Positions 42,630-51,966 of a stretch of 64,000 nucleotides of DNA are shown piece by piece. The notes beneath the pieces were generated by a model. It ran no database searches and was not told where the DNA came from. It saw only the letters and a list, made by a program, of their open reading frames with translations. Origin of the DNA: Brachybacterium sp. UMB0905. GTDB taxonomy: Bacteria > Actinomycetota > Actinomycetes > Actinomycetales > Dermabacteraceae. The number at the start of each line of letters is the position of its first letter. The first letter of the stretch is position 1. Position numbers and translations under genes: made by a program. Location of the stretch: contig NZ_PNHL01000011.1 in the NCBI RefSeq assembly GCF_002871795.1, positions 1-64,000 on the forward strand, written 5' to 3'.

Positions 42630-42731
42630 GCATCGGCTCTGATCGTCGGTGAGGGGCAGCGGCCGACGGGATGCCGCTCCGGCGCGCCAGGCGCATCGAG
42701 TGCACCGGGCGAACCGGGCGGCGCAGACGGC

Positions 42732-43007
42732 TCAGGCGAACTCCGCGTCGAGATCCTTCTCCAGCAGCGCCGCGAGATGATCGAGCGCCTCCTCGGCTCT
42801 CTCGCCCTCGGCGCGCAGCGTCACCTCATCGCCGTGATTCACGTTGAGGGTCAGTAGCATGAGGATGCTGGAGGCCCGCACCGCATTGCCCTCGGCGGTC
42901 TCGATCGTGACCAGGACGGGCTGTTCGCTCGCGGCCTGCGAGAACAGGGCGGCGGGCCGGGCATGCAAGCCGCTCGCGCTGGCGACCTTCACGGTACGTG
43001 CGGGCAT
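42732..43007 (-). CDS. ptsH: Phosphocarrier protein HPr
   Basis: 91 residues. The active-site His is residue 15 in ASGLHARPA, phosphorylated by enzyme I. Ser46 in VRASSILMLL corresponds to the regulatory serine. It carries phosphate to the sugar-specific PTS enzymes in the cytoplasm. AAAGG precedes the ATG. No enzyme I or other pts gene is adjacent. Confidence 0.95.
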   Translation of the reverse strand: MPARTVKVASASGLHARPAALFSQAASEQPVLVTIETAEGNAVRASSILMLLTLNVNHGDEVTLRAEGERAEEALDHLAALLEKDLDAEFA

Positions 43008-43238
43008 GGATGCGAGCCTTTCTCGACGGGATCGTCCCCAGGGTAACGGGAGCGGCCTGCACCGCGCAGTTCACGCGGTGATCGCCGTGCGTTCACCGTC
43101 GGTTCGGCGACCGCGAGATATAGATGACAACTGCCCGGAAGTGCTCGTGGGCCGATGCTGCCCGCCGTTACCGTGAGCGTCATCGTCAGGGGTGGCGGGA
43201 GGCCGATGGGTGCGGCAGGCACGCGGGCGGGGCCGTGC

Positions 43239-44108
43239 TCAGCGCGCCCCGCCCACCACGCCAGGGCTGTTGTAGCCGGACATGCCGGCGCCACGCGCCC
43301 CATCCACGCGGGGCCCGAGCGACGCCCGCCCCGCATCGGTGCGCTCGAACCAGGCGATCATGTCCGGTCCCGGCGTGGAACCGCCCAGGGCCACCCAGGT
43401 CGCCCCGATGTGCTCGATGACCTGCGGCAGCTCCAGGGTCCAGGGGGTGAACACGCCGCGGTCGACCCAGCCGGCCTGCAGCTCGCCGCGGCTGAGCAGC
43501 CGGGCCAGCAGCAGTGGGCCGCGCCGCTCGAACTCCTCCTCATCCAGCGCCCCGGCCGCGGTGAGCACCTCCACCACATCCCCGGGATGCAGGACGCGTC
43601 CCTCCGCCCGCTCCAGCAGCCGCAGCTCCGGACCGCTCGGACGGGAGGCCGCATGCTCGGCCAAGCGCTCGGGGCTGGCGTGGACGGGCGGCCCCGGCGG
43701 CACCGCATGCACCTCACCCTTGGGCGCCACCTGCAGCAGCGCCCCGCGTGGACCCTCCACCTGCCAGGGCGCCACGGTGGACAGCGTGAGTGGCCCAGCC
43801 GGACCCTGCAGCACCAGGCGCAGCATGCCATCGCCGAGCATCTCCGCGCCCTGAATGCGGGTCCCCACCACGCGCGCATCCCGCAGCGTCACCGCGAGCG
43901 AGCCGGGATCTTCCGCCGCGAGCGCGGGAGCATCCAGGCGCTGGATCCGCGAATGCACCACCCAGCCGCGACCGGTCACGGTCCATGTTCCACGCGCCGC
44001 GACACGCGTATGGATCACGGTCTGACCAGTGAGCTCGGCCAGCAGCGGGTGAGGAGTAGGCTGATCCGCGGACCCCATCGCCCCCAGACCTGACAGGAAT
44101 GAACGCAT
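43239..44108 (-). CDS. Hypothetical protein
   Basis: 289 residues, no recognised family. The N-terminal half is strand-rich (VIHTRVAARGTWTVTGRGWVVHSRI). The C-terminal half is helical, with LLLARLLSRGELQAGWVDRG. No signal peptide. CAGGAT ends 6 nt before the ATG on the minus strand, so leaderless; it is divergent from the TetR regulator gene 87 nt away. The 230 nt between this gene and ptsH hold nothing I can support. Confidence 0.65.
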   Translation of the reverse strand: MRSFLSGLGAMGSADQPTPHPLLAELTGQTVIHTRVAARGTWTVTGRGWVVHSRIQRLDAPALAAEDPGSLAVTLRDARVVGTRIQGAEMLGDGMLRLVLQGPAGPLTLSTVAPWQVEGPRGALLQVAPKGEVHAVPPGPPVHASPERLAEHAASRPSGPELRLLERAEGRVLHPGDVVEVLTAAGALDEEEFERRGPLLLARLLSRGELQAGWVDRGVFTPWTLELPQVIEHIGATWVALGGSTPGPDMIAWFERTDAGRASLGPRVDGARGAGMSGYNSPGVVGGAR

Positions 44109-44194
44109 GCGCTCATCCTGTCAGAGCGCCGCCGTCGTGCCATGGTGGAGGGATCCGCATCCGCCCCGACGATCCACGGAGTGAACCACCGCCG

Positions 44195-44881
44195 ATGTCC
44201 TCTCCCACCCGGGCTCCTGACCCTCGTCCGGCCCGCACTCGGGCTGCGATCTACACCGCGGCCCGCGAGCTGAGCAGCGCCGATGGCGAGGTGACCGTCA
44301 ATGCGCTCACCCGCCGCGCAGGCATCAGCCGCGCTGCCTTCTACAGTCACTTCTCCGGCCTGGACGAGCTGATCGGCCAGATGCTGCACGACATGTTCCA
44401 GACCGTGTGGGAAGAGGGGGCGGCGATGCACCGTGGCGTCGCGAGCCCCCACGAGCGCGTCCGCAGCGCCACCGCCGTGGTCGTCGCCTACGTCGAGCAG
44501 CACCGCACCTTCCTTTTGGGCGCCCTGGATTGGAAGTTCTCCCACCGCACCTTCCTGGCCCTGATCGAGATGATCTCCGTGCGGCACCGGCATGCCTTCG
44601 ACGCCCTGGGGGAGGGCCTCCCCTCCGAGGTCGACCGGATGGTCGCCTCGGATGCCTTCGCCGGCAGCCAGCTGAGCCTGATCATCCGCTGGCTGGACCG
44701 CAGCGAGCATGTCGTGGCCGGCGGCGGCGAGCCCGATGCGGCAGCGCTTTTGGAGAGCACCCTGCGCTGCTGGCCCACCTGGTACACGGGCCTGCAGCCG
44801 GGCGATGACTTCGATGCCCGCGGTCTGCTGGAGGCGGCGCACCGTGTGCTCGCCGAGCAGCGTGAGCAGGCTCAGGGCTGA
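44195..44881 (+). CDS. TetR/AcrR family transcriptional regulator
   Basis: 228 residues. The helix-turn-helix is RTRAAIYTAARELSSADG, then VNALTRRAGISRAAFYSHFSG (key AGISRAAFYSHF), at residues 10-60. The C-terminal ligand domain has no assignable specificity. Likely controls the gene 7 nt downstream and perhaps the divergent 43239-44108. No Shine-Dalgarno or clear -10 box was found before the ATG, so the start is the likeliest one by domain extent. Confidence 0.88.
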   Translation: MSSPTRAPDPRPARTRAAIYTAARELSSADGEVTVNALTRRAGISRAAFYSHFSGLDELIGQMLHDMFQTVWEEGAAMHRGVASPHERVRSATAVVVAYVEQHRTFLLGALDWKFSHRTFLALIEMISVRHRHAFDALGEGLPSEVDRMVASDAFAGSQLSLIIRWLDRSEHVVAGGGEPDAAALLESTLRCWPTWYTGLQPGDDFDARGLLEAAHRVLAEQREQAQG

Positions 44882-44888
44882 GGTCGGG

Positions 44889-45719
44889 ATGCGCCCGCTG
44901 GATGCCCTGCGCGATCGCCTGGACGGGGCAGGCTCGGCTCGCGCCGCGGTGATCTCCGACGTGCGGGAGGTGCTGCCGGGCATCCCGCGCAGCGCCGATG
45001 CGCAGCGGCTCATCCGCCACGCGCACCGCCTGGTGCTCGAGGCCGCCTGTCACGAGTTCGCCCGCGAAGGCACCCCGCTCGTGGATCTGCCCGATGGCTG
45101 GGGTCGTGCCGAGCTGCGCAGCGCCGATATCCCCGCTGATCCGGGGTTCACCGCCTTCGTGGAGGACGTCATCGCGGCGCTGCACATCGCCCCGTCGGAC
45201 CTCGCCGCCGATGACGCCGCCGCCCTGCTGACCAGCAGCTACGCGGCCGATGACTACGGTCTCTCGCTCGAGGCGAGCGCGGATCTGGCCTGCTTCATCC
45301 TCTCCCGCGCCTGGCTGCTCGAGGGCATCGAACGGACGCAGGCCCTCGAGGCGCCGCTGCCGCAGCTGCCCGCCCACAGCGCCGAAGTGCCGCACGATGA
45401 GCAGGAGTTCTTCGCCGCCCAGGCCGAGCAGATCCCGGCCCTCGTGCGCGAGCGTCTGCAGCGCCTGGTCAGCGCGCCGCTCGAGTTGCGTCGGGCCCTC
45501 GAGCGGCATGAGCAGATCGAATCCGGGCAGCTCGCGGCCCGCCACGGCGTGACGTCGGGAGTGGGGGAGGAGCCGATCAGCCGCAGCCTGCGCGAAGACC
45601 TCACGGGCCGGGCGCAGGAGGCGCTGCGCCGCGCCCGCAGCGACGTCGGCCGTACCGCCGCCGCACTGCTGCGCGAGAGCGCCGAACGCGCCGCCCGGCA
45701 TCGCCGCAGCGGCCGCTGA
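44889..45719 (+). CDS. Hypothetical protein in a TetR operon
   Basis: 276 residues, almost wholly helical and acidic. Segments such as DAQRLIRHAHRLVLEAACHEF and LRRALERHEQIESGQLAARHG suggest a helical bundle, and the C-terminus is basic. No family recognised. It begins 7 nt after the regulator's stop; an in-frame GTG further upstream would overlap the regulator, but the ATG at 44889 follows GAGGTCGGG. Confidence 0.6.
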   Translation: MRPLDALRDRLDGAGSARAAVISDVREVLPGIPRSADAQRLIRHAHRLVLEAACHEFAREGTPLVDLPDGWGRAELRSADIPADPGFTAFVEDVIAALHIAPSDLAADDAAALLTSSYAADDYGLSLEASADLACFILSRAWLLEGIERTQALEAPLPQLPAHSAEVPHDEQEFFAAQAEQIPALVRERLQRLVSAPLELRRALERHEQIESGQLAARHGVTSGVGEEPISRSLREDLTGRAQEALRRARSDVGRTAAALLRESAERAARHRRSGR

Positions 45720-45722
45720 GGC

Positions 45723-46181
45723 TCAGCCCGCCGCGACGCCCGCCTTCTCGCGCAGCTGCCGCTTGATGCGTGCGAGCATCCCCGCCATGCCGTTCAGCCG
45801 CAGCGGGCTGACCACCTCGGCGAGCCCCAGCTCATGGGTCACCGACTCCGGGGTGTCCAGCACCTCGCCGACGCTGCGGCCATCGAGCGCCTCCGCGAGG
45901 ATCGCCGCGAAACCGCGCGTGGTCGGCGCCTCCTCGGGGGCGGAGAAGAACAGCTGCGCGGTCGCATCCCTGCCCTCGCCCTCCACCTCGGTGATGAGGA
46001 AGATCGGGGACTGGCACTCCGGCACCGGCTCCAGCAGCTCGGGATGATCGGCGTACCGCTCGGGCAGCTGGGGCAGCTCGCGGGAGAACTCCAGCAGCAG
46101 CTGCAGACGGTCCCGCCCGGTCAGGGCATGGAAATCTTCGGCGATCTCGGCGAAGGCCGGGGGCAGCTGATCGGTGCTCAT
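45723..46181 (-). CDS. SufE-family sulfur acceptor protein
   Basis: 152 residues. The active Cys is residue 56 in [23 protein letters not shown] and [16 protein letters not shown] are also typical. It takes persulfide sulfur from a cysteine desulfurase and passes it to Fe-S assembly. Here it is co-translated (ATGA overlap) with a rhodanese, so sulfur may instead come from thiosulfate. No SUF operon is adjacent. Confidence 0.92.
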   Translation of the reverse strand: MSTDQLPPAFAEIAEDFHALTGRDRLQLLLEFSRELPQLPERYADHPELLEPVPECQSPIFLITEVEGEGRDATAQLFFSAPEEAPTTRGFAAILAEALDGRSVGEVLDTPESVTHELGLAEVVSPLRLNGMAGMLARIKRQLREKAGVAAG

Positions 46182-47083
46182 CGGCTCGGCACCTCCCCGG
46201 GCTCCTCGCCGTGGACGATAGGCAGACGCACGCCATTGCCCCACTCGGTCCAGGAACCGTCGTAGTTGCGCACCGCATCGAAGCCCAGCAGGTAGGTGAG
46301 GACGAACCAGGTGTGGCTCGACCGCTCACCGATGCGGCAGTACACGATGGTGGGCTCCGACGGCTCATAGCCCAGCTCATCCTGGTAGATCTGCTCGAGC
46401 TCGGCGCGCGGCTTGAAGCGCCCGTCCTCCTGGGCGGCGCGCGCCCACGGCACGGACCGGGCGGTGGGGATGTGGCCGCCGCGCAGCGTGCCCTCCTGCG
46501 GGTAGTCCGGCATGTGGGTGCGCTCGCCGGTGTACTCCTGGGGCGAGCGCACGTCGATCAGCGGCCCGCCGAGGTGCTCGAGCACGTCCTCGCGGAAGGC
46601 CCGCTGCGGGGCGTCCACCCGCTCCACCACGGGGTAGCCGCTGGTGGGGGCGGGGATGCCAGCATCGGACGTGGTCATCTCGCGGCCCTCGGCCTGCCAG
46701 GCCGCGCGCCCGCCGTCCAGCAGCCGCACATCCGGGTGGCCGAACAGCTCGAACACCCACAGCGCGTAGGCGGCCCACCAGTTGGACTTGTCGCCGTAGA
46801 TCACGACGGTGGTCTCGCGCGTGATGCCGGAGCGGTCCATGAGCGCGGCGAAGCCCTCGCCGTCCACGTAGTCGCGGGTCACGGGATCGTTGAGATCCAG
46901 ATGCCAGTCGATCTTCACGGCGCCGGGGATGTGCCCGGTCTCGTACAGCAGGACGTCCTCATCGGACTCCACCACCACCAGGCCCTCGGCGCCCAGGTTC
47001 TCCGCCAGCCAGTCGGTGGTCACCAGCTTCTCGGGATGCGCGTACTCCTGCAGGGCCGGGCTCGGATCAGCGGGGATGGTCAT
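46178..47083 (-). CDS. Thiosulfate sulfurtransferase (two-domain rhodanese)
   Basis: 301 residues. Two rhodanese domains; the second holds the active Cys in [14 protein letters not shown]. The first has [20 protein letters not shown]. Same length and pattern as actinobacterial CysA-type enzymes. It transfers sulfane sulfur from thiosulfate to an acceptor such as cyanide, a thiol or, here, SufE. GAGAGGTGA precedes the ATG. Confidence 0.93.
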   Translation of the reverse strand: MTIPADPSPALQEYAHPEKLVTTDWLAENLGAEGLVVVESDEDVLLYETGHIPGAVKIDWHLDLNDPVTRDYVDGEGFAALMDRSGITRETTVVIYGDKSNWWAAYALWVFELFGHPDVRLLDGGRAAWQAEGREMTTSDAGIPAPTSGYPVVERVDAPQRAFREDVLEHLGGPLIDVRSPQEYTGERTHMPDYPQEGTLRGGHIPTARSVPWARAAQEDGRFKPRAELEQIYQDELGYEPSEPTIVYCRIGERSSHTWFVLTYLLGFDAVRNYDGSWTEWGNGVRLPIVHGEEPGEVPSR

Positions 47084-47190
47084 CAGCTCACCTCTCGATG
47101 GTCGGGAACCCCTCCAGTGTGTCACCTGCCGCGGGGGCGTGCCGACGAGGGTGCCGGGCGGGCGCGGCAGGGGCTCGGTGCGGGACGGCC

Positions 47191-48219
47191 TCAGCTCTCG
47201 TACGGCGCGAATCCCGCGCGGATCCCGTCGGCCCCGTACCCGCCGACGAGCAGCACCTCCAGCAGCAGGCGCGCCGCATGCGGGGTGAGGCGCCCGGACA
47301 TCACGACGCCGCTGCGGATGAGGTCCACTTCGCTGCCGGGGTAGTCGTAGTGGTGGGTGGAGGTGCCGCCGTGGGAGATGCGCGTGGCGACCACCACCGG
47401 CACTCCCGCGGCGATGAGGGCCCGCAGCCGCGGCATCATGTCCGCGGCTACATGCCCGAGCCCGACCCCGGCGATGACCAGGCCATCCAGGCTCCCCGGG
47501 GCGAGGGCATCCAGCAGGGCGCCCTCCTCGCCGAGGCCCGCGTGCAGCACCGGCACCCGCGGCAGCTGGTCCGGCAGCTCGGTCAGCAGGGGAGTGCGGC
47601 GTGCGGCGACGGGCCGATACAGCAGGTCCACGTCCTCGCGCGCCACGAGTCCCACGGGGCCAGAGGGGATCGAGGCGAAGGCGTCCACCGAGCGGGAGCT
47701 GACCTTCGTAACGCGGTCGGCCAGATGCACCTGGGCATCGAACACCACGAGCACCCCGAGCCCGCGCGCACCCGGCGCGGCGGCGGTGCGCACCGCGTCG
47801 CGCAGGTTGGCGGGCCCGTCGGCCCCCGGGGCGTTCGAGGGGCGCATCGCGCCGGTGAGCACGAGCGGCGCCTCCCGGTCCCACAGCAGGTCCAGCAGGA
47901 AGGCGGACTCCTCGAGGGTGTCGGTGCCGTGGGTGAGCACCACCCCAGCCGCACCGCCATCCACGGCGGTGCGGGCGGCCCTGAGCGCGCGGGCCAGGTG
48001 GGCGGGGGTGACCGACGGGGAGCCGATGTTCGCGATCTCCTCGTGGTCCACGGCCACGTCGTCCACGAGCGTGCGGGTGAGATTCTCGGGGGCGTGGTCA
48101 CCGGGGGTGGCGCGCAGCCCGGTGGCGTCTTGCTGCATGAAGATCGTCCCGCCCAGGGACAGCAGCGCCACCCGGGCGCGCGGGGCCGCGGGGGAGAGGT
48201 CAGGGGAGGTCAGCTCCAT
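47191..48219 (-). CDS. L-asparaginase
   Basis: 342 residues. The first nucleophile Thr is in [10 protein letters not shown] and the second in [32 protein letters not shown] is also family-typical. No signal peptide, so cytoplasmic. It hydrolyses asparagine to aspartate and ammonia. CATGAT on the minus strand ends 6 nt before the ATG at 48219; a frame 21 codons longer lacks any start signal. Confidence 0.92.
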   Translation of the reverse strand: MELTSPDLSPAAPRARVALLSLGGTIFMQQDATGLRATPGDHAPENLTRTLVDDVAVDHEEIANIGSPSVTPAHLARALRAARTAVDGGAAGVVLTHGTDTLEESAFLLDLLWDREAPLVLTGAMRPSNAPGADGPANLRDAVRTAAAPGARGLGVLVVFDAQVHLADRVTKVSSRSVDAFASIPSGPVGLVAREDVDLLYRPVAARRTPLLTELPDQLPRVPVLHAGLGEEGALLDALAPGSLDGLVIAGVGLGHVAADMMPRLRALIAAGVPVVVATRISHGGTSTHHYDYPGSEVDLIRSGVVMSGRLTPHAARLLLEVLLVGGYGADGIRAGFAPYES

Positions 48220-48256
48220 GGCGCCATCATGGCAGGTGCGGGGTGGTGGCTCGCTC

Positions 48257-48355
48257 TCATCCAGCTCGGAGACGATCTGCACGGCTGGCTTCGACCTCGG
48301 CGTCGAGGAACTCCACCAGGCGGTCTTCGGGACGGACGGCGATCTGCGTGCTCAT
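48257..48355 (-). pseudogene. Truncated MazE/RHH-type antitoxin fragment
   Basis: 32 codons: MSTQIAVRPEDRLVEFLD, then AEVEASRADRLRAG and a stop. The pattern resembles the start of ribbon-helix-helix MazE antitoxins (QIAVRLPDDLVEFLD), with local damage and the rest missing. No toxin gene follows; the asparaginase start lies 38 nt further on. The 199 nt between asparaginase and the methyltransferase hold nothing else. Confidence 0.4.
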
Positions 48356-48418
48356 GGCGCGACCGCAGCACGCTGCATCCCATCATGGGATGCGTGCGGG
48401 TGGCGTGTACCGCTGGCC

Positions 48419-49579
48419 TCACGTCCGCACGAGCCGGGTCAGCACCTCCGCGTGCCGGGTGTGCGGGAACATGTCCACGTATCGCGCCTGGGCGATCCGG
48501 TAGGACGGCATCTGAGCGAGGTCTGCGGCGAGGGTGGTGGGGTTGCAGCTCGAATACACGACATCCGTCACCCCGGAGCCCTCGAGCCAGGTGGTGAGCT
48601 CCTCGCCGAGCCCGCGCCGCGGCGGGTTCACGATCACGGCGTCGGGCGGCCCGTCGGCCCCTTGAGTTGTCTCTTTGGCCCACTGGGTGGCGTCTCCGGC
48701 CAGGAACGTTGTGTGCTCCGCGCCGAGCGCGTCGGCCCCCTCTCGCGCCCCAGCGATCGCGGCGGCGGAGACCTCCACCCCGGTGATGAGGGCCGACGGG
48801 AGGGCGCGCGCCGCGTGCAGGGCGAAGCCCCCGAGCCCGCAGTACAGATCCCAGATGCGCATCCCCGCGTGGCGGGCCGCGGGCAGTGCGGCGATCCACG
48901 CGGCGGCCTGCCGATACAGCTGCCCAGCCACCTCGGTGTGGGTCTGTAGGAAGGAGCCCGGCGGCGCGAACAGCGTCACGTCCCCGGTGCGCACCGGGAT
49001 CGCTGCGGGCCCGTGCAACGGGATCTCCGTCGCGCCCTCCACGGCGGTGGTGTGCTCGGGATGCAGGTTCGCGCTGACGGCGATGACCGAGGGGTGGGCC
49101 TTGAGCAGGCGCGGCAGATGCTCGACGAGCCGCGGCAGGGCCTTGTCGCTGCGCAGTACGAACCGCAGCTGATGCTCTCCGTCGGGCGTGGTTGTGACCA
49201 GCACGTTCTTGATTTCGCCGCGGCGGCGTGCGACGTCATACGGGGGGATCTGGGCGCGGCGGATCAGCTCCTTCGCGCCGGTGAGCACCGCCTCCACGCC
49301 TGCGGGGTACAGCGGGCAGTCGCACAGGTCCGCGCCGCGGGACTGCCCGGGCAGGGTCAGCAACGGCGCCTGGGCGGTGCCGCCGACGGCCATTTTCCCG
49401 CGGGCGCGGAAGCCCCGCTCCGCGCCGACGATCGGCTCCGACCAGATCGTGCCCGGCGCGAGATGCGGGGCGAGCAGCTGCTCGACGTGCTCGCGGCCGC
49501 GGGCGAGCTGCCGCGGGCGGGGGAGGTCCAGCAGCGTGCAGGACCCGCACGCGCCGGAGTCGAAGTGGTGGCACCGCAC
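48419..49579 (-). CDS. 23S rRNA (uracil-C5)-methyltransferase, RlmC type
   Basis: 386 residues. The N-terminus has the Fe-S cysteines CHHFDSGACGSC and, later, LCDCPLY. The SAM-binding segment is IWDLYCGLGGFALHAAR, then VIVNPPRRGLG, and the catalytic Cys is in VYSSCNPTTL. The short form without a TRAM domain fits RlmC. It methylates C5 of a uridine in 23S rRNA. GTG start; TAGACT ends 6 nt upstream, so leaderless. Divergent from 49638. Confidence 0.9.
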   Translation of the reverse strand: MRCHHFDSGACGSCTLLDLPRPRQLARGREHVEQLLAPHLAPGTIWSEPIVGAERGFRARGKMAVGGTAQAPLLTLPGQSRGADLCDCPLYPAGVEAVLTGAKELIRRAQIPPYDVARRRGEIKNVLVTTTPDGEHQLRFVLRSDKALPRLVEHLPRLLKAHPSVIAVSANLHPEHTTAVEGATEIPLHGPAAIPVRTGDVTLFAPPGSFLQTHTEVAGQLYRQAAAWIAALPAARHAGMRIWDLYCGLGGFALHAARALPSALITGVEVSAAAIAGAREGADALGAEHTTFLAGDATQWAKETTQGADGPPDAVIVNPPRRGLGEELTTWLEGSGVTDVVYSSCNPTTLAADLAQMPSYRIAQARYVDMFPHTRHAEVLTRLVRT

Positions 49580-49637
49580 CCCCGGAGTCTACGAGCCGGG
49601 CAGTCGGCTGTCGCACCTCCGCGCTAGCCTCCGGGAC

Positions 49638-50654
49638 ATGTCCCGTGACGACGCCTCCCTCGATGAGCACGTCGCGAGCTGGCGCGACCAGCTCGTCGAG
49701 CTGTCCCTGCCCGGGGTCGGGGCGGTGACGGCACGGGTGGACGACACGCCCCCGGCCGACGAGACGCCGGAGGACGAGCCTGGCTTCCGGCGGCGGGAGC
49801 CGACGGTGCCGCCGGCACGGGAGACGGTGCGCCGCACGCTCGCCGCACGGCCGCCGCTCGTGCTTGAGCACGCCTGGCTGGTGGTGCCCGCTCTCGGGCC
49901 CGTGCTGCCGGTGGACGGAGAGGGCGTGGGGCTGGTCGGCGACCTGTCCGGCCGGCGACCGCCCGAGGAGGTGCAGGGCGAGAGCGCTGCGCCGGCCCGT
50001 CCCAGCCGGGAAGGGGTGGAGGTCGGGGCTCCGATCGGGGCTCCTCGGCGGCGTCCGCTCTCCCCGCGCTGGGGCTGGTTCCGCGTCCCCGCCGTGGCGG
50101 CGGCGCTGCGGGCGAGGGGCGGGATCGTCGGTCGCGGAGCGTTCGTCGGCCCTCGCCGGGAGTGGTACGAGCCGGCCGTCGCGACGCGCGAGGACCTGCT
50201 GGGCGCCCATCCGGACCAGGCGCTCGAGAGCGCGCTGGCGGCCGCGCGGGAGCTCGGACAGGTGGCGGTGCTGCGGATCGGGCCGGACGGGCTCGACGTC
50301 CACCCCACCGGCGCGGACCCGCGGGTCCCCGTGCTGGAGGGGCTCCAGCTGCAGGTCACGGCCCGGCCCGCGCAGTGCCCGCTGCAGGGCGAGGACGGCT
50401 GCGGGCCCTGTCGGCCCGTCGGCGGCCCCTGGATCCGCGCCTCGCAGGAGGCGCAGATCGACTGGGAGGCGCGGCGTGCGCAGGCCGTCGCGATGCTGGG
50501 CTGCGGGGTGTGCTTCGGGGAGGCGCTGCCGCCGGAGCCGGATCAGCCGCAGGTGCCGCGCCTGGCGGAGGCGGTGCCCGTCACGCACCTGGGCCGGCTG
50601 CACCTGCGCGGCGGCGGGAGCGTGCAGATCGACCCGCTCATCAGGCCGCGCTGA
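49638..50654 (+). CDS. Hypothetical protein with cysteine cluster
   Basis: 338 residues. The N-terminal part is acidic and low in order. The middle carries strand-helix segments (LEHAWLVVPALGPVLPVDG). Near the end are CPLQGEDGCGPC and LGCGVCFG, which could bind zinc or an Fe-S cluster. No family recognised and no signal peptide. TAGCCT (49625-49630) ends 7 nt before the ATG. A frame reaching back into the methyltransferase gene is open but has no start signal. Confidence 0.65.
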   Translation: MSRDDASLDEHVASWRDQLVELSLPGVGAVTARVDDTPPADETPEDEPGFRRREPTVPPARETVRRTLAARPPLVLEHAWLVVPALGPVLPVDGEGVGLVGDLSGRRPPEEVQGESAAPARPSREGVEVGAPIGAPRRRPLSPRWGWFRVPAVAAALRARGGIVGRGAFVGPRREWYEPAVATREDLLGAHPDQALESALAAARELGQVAVLRIGPDGLDVHPTGADPRVPVLEGLQLQVTARPAQCPLQGEDGCGPCRPVGGPWIRASQEAQIDWEARRAQAVAMLGCGVCFGEALPPEPDQPQVPRLAEAVPVTHLGRLHLRGGGSVQIDPLIRPR

Positions 50655-50672
50655 CCCCGATCGCCGGGCTGA

Positions 50673-51149
50673 TCAGGCGAACCACTCCGTGGGCGGGCCC
50701 GCCATCAGCAGCAGCGAGAACACCACCGCGACCATTACGATCGCGATCAGGCCGGCGAGCAGCGGATGGCGCAGCGCGAGGGCGACCACCTTCTCCGGGA
50801 ACGAGCGCGGGGCGTCCTCGCGCAGCCGCCAGGAGTCCCCGAGCAGGCCCTTCCGGTGCGCCCAGCGCTCGAAGGGGACCGTGAGATACGGGACCAGGGC
50901 GGAGCCCAGCCCCATCGCCAGGCGCCCGAGGCTCCAGCGCTGATCGATCGCGACCAGCACCGTCACCACCACATAGGACAGGAACACGAAGCCGTGCAGG
51001 CTCCCGCCGATCCGCACCCCCACCTCGGTGACCTGCAGCGCGTACTTCAGCAGCATGCCGAGCAGCAGCAGGGTCCAGGTGACCATCTCGGCCAGGGCCA
51101 GCAGACGGTACAGGCGGGATGGGGTCCGGATCAGACGCATGGCCCTCAT
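50673..51149 (-). CDS. DUF3817 membrane protein
   Basis: 158 residues. Four membrane helices, with the DUF3817 sequence YRLLALAEMVTWTLLLLGML, then GSLHGFVFLSYVV (conserved His) and a C-terminal helix LAGLIAIVMVAVVFSLLLM. Similar proteins are integral membrane proteins of unknown role. The start at 51149 is uncertain; 51140 is the alternative. Divergent from the GPP34 gene. Confidence 0.85.
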   Translation of the reverse strand: MRAMRLIRTPSRLYRLLALAEMVTWTLLLLGMLLKYALQVTEVGVRIGGSLHGFVFLSYVVVTVLVAIDQRWSLGRLAMGLGSALVPYLTVPFERWAHRKGLLGDSWRLREDAPRSFPEKVVALALRHPLLAGLIAIVMVAVVFSLLLMAGPPTEWFA

Positions 51150-51243
51150 GGTGCCAGATGCCCGCTGGATCCCACCCGGGAGCAGGGGCGGGGTCCGACG
51201 ATCGTCGGATTCGGTGCGGCGGAGCGCCTGCAAGGGTGGGGTC

Positions 51244-51903
51244 ATGACGACGCATACGATCCCCGGAGAGCTGTTCCTGCTGCTGACCACCGACTCCGGC
51301 CGCCAGGACTCCACCTCCTACCGCCGCCAGGCCCTCGCGGGCGCAGCCATCGCTGAGCTTGTGCTGCGCGAGAAGATCGCGCTCACGGAGGGCCGCAACC
51401 CGAAGGTCCAGGTCCGCGACACGGTGCCCACGGACCTGCCCACTCTCGACCAGGCCCTCGGGGCTCTCGCGGATCTCGACGGCAAGGCCGTGAAGTCCGT
51501 GATCGGCCACCGGTCGATGGATCTCACCGAGGTGATCGGGGAGTCCTTCGCGGCCGACGGGGTGGTGCAGCGCAAGGACGGCTGGTTCACCACCACCTGG
51601 CCCACGCACGACGACACCGTCGAGACCGCGCTGCGCGCTCGACTGGCCCGCGCCGTGCGCGAGCCGCGGCAGGCCAGCCTGCAGGACGGGATCCTGCTGG
51701 AGCTGCTGCGCGGCCTCGGGATCGCGCACCGGATCCTCAAGGACGACGTTCCGGAGATGGGCCGACGGGACCTCGAGAAGGCCATCGCCGCGCTGAAGGT
51801 CGAGTCTCCCGAGGCCAAGGCCGTGAAGCGGATCATCGATGAGGCGATGACGGCGGTGATCGTGGCGACGACCGTGGTCTCCACCACGACCATCACCACC
51901 TGA
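51244..51903 (+). CDS. GPP34 (Golgi phosphoprotein 3-like) family protein
   Basis: 219 residues. It opens with TIPGELFLLLTTDSGRQDST, the usual GPP34 beginning, then AIAELVLREKIAL and a late helical region. In eukaryotes GPP34 proteins bind phosphatidylinositol-4-phosphate. The bacterial forms are mainly actinobacterial, and their role is not settled. GGTGGGG precedes the ATG. It ends in an unusual run of Val, Ser and Thr (VVSTTTITT). Confidence 0.85.
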   Translation: MTTHTIPGELFLLLTTDSGRQDSTSYRRQALAGAAIAELVLREKIALTEGRNPKVQVRDTVPTDLPTLDQALGALADLDGKAVKSVIGHRSMDLTEVIGESFAADGVVQRKDGWFTTTWPTHDDTVETALRARLARAVREPRQASLQDGILLELLRGLGIAHRILKDDVPEMGRRDLEKAIAALKVESPEAKAVKRIIDEAMTAVIVATTVVSTTTITT

Positions 51904-51966
51904 TACGCCGCGCGTCGGACCGGGCGCTCAGTGCCCGGACCGCCGCCCGTGACCTGAGCCGACGGT

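Noticed and set aside
40088..42652. An 854-codon open frame on the plus strand opposite ptrB, running into the tRNA
   Set aside because: A shadow of ptrB; it reads through the tRNA-Ser gene, which a real gene would not.
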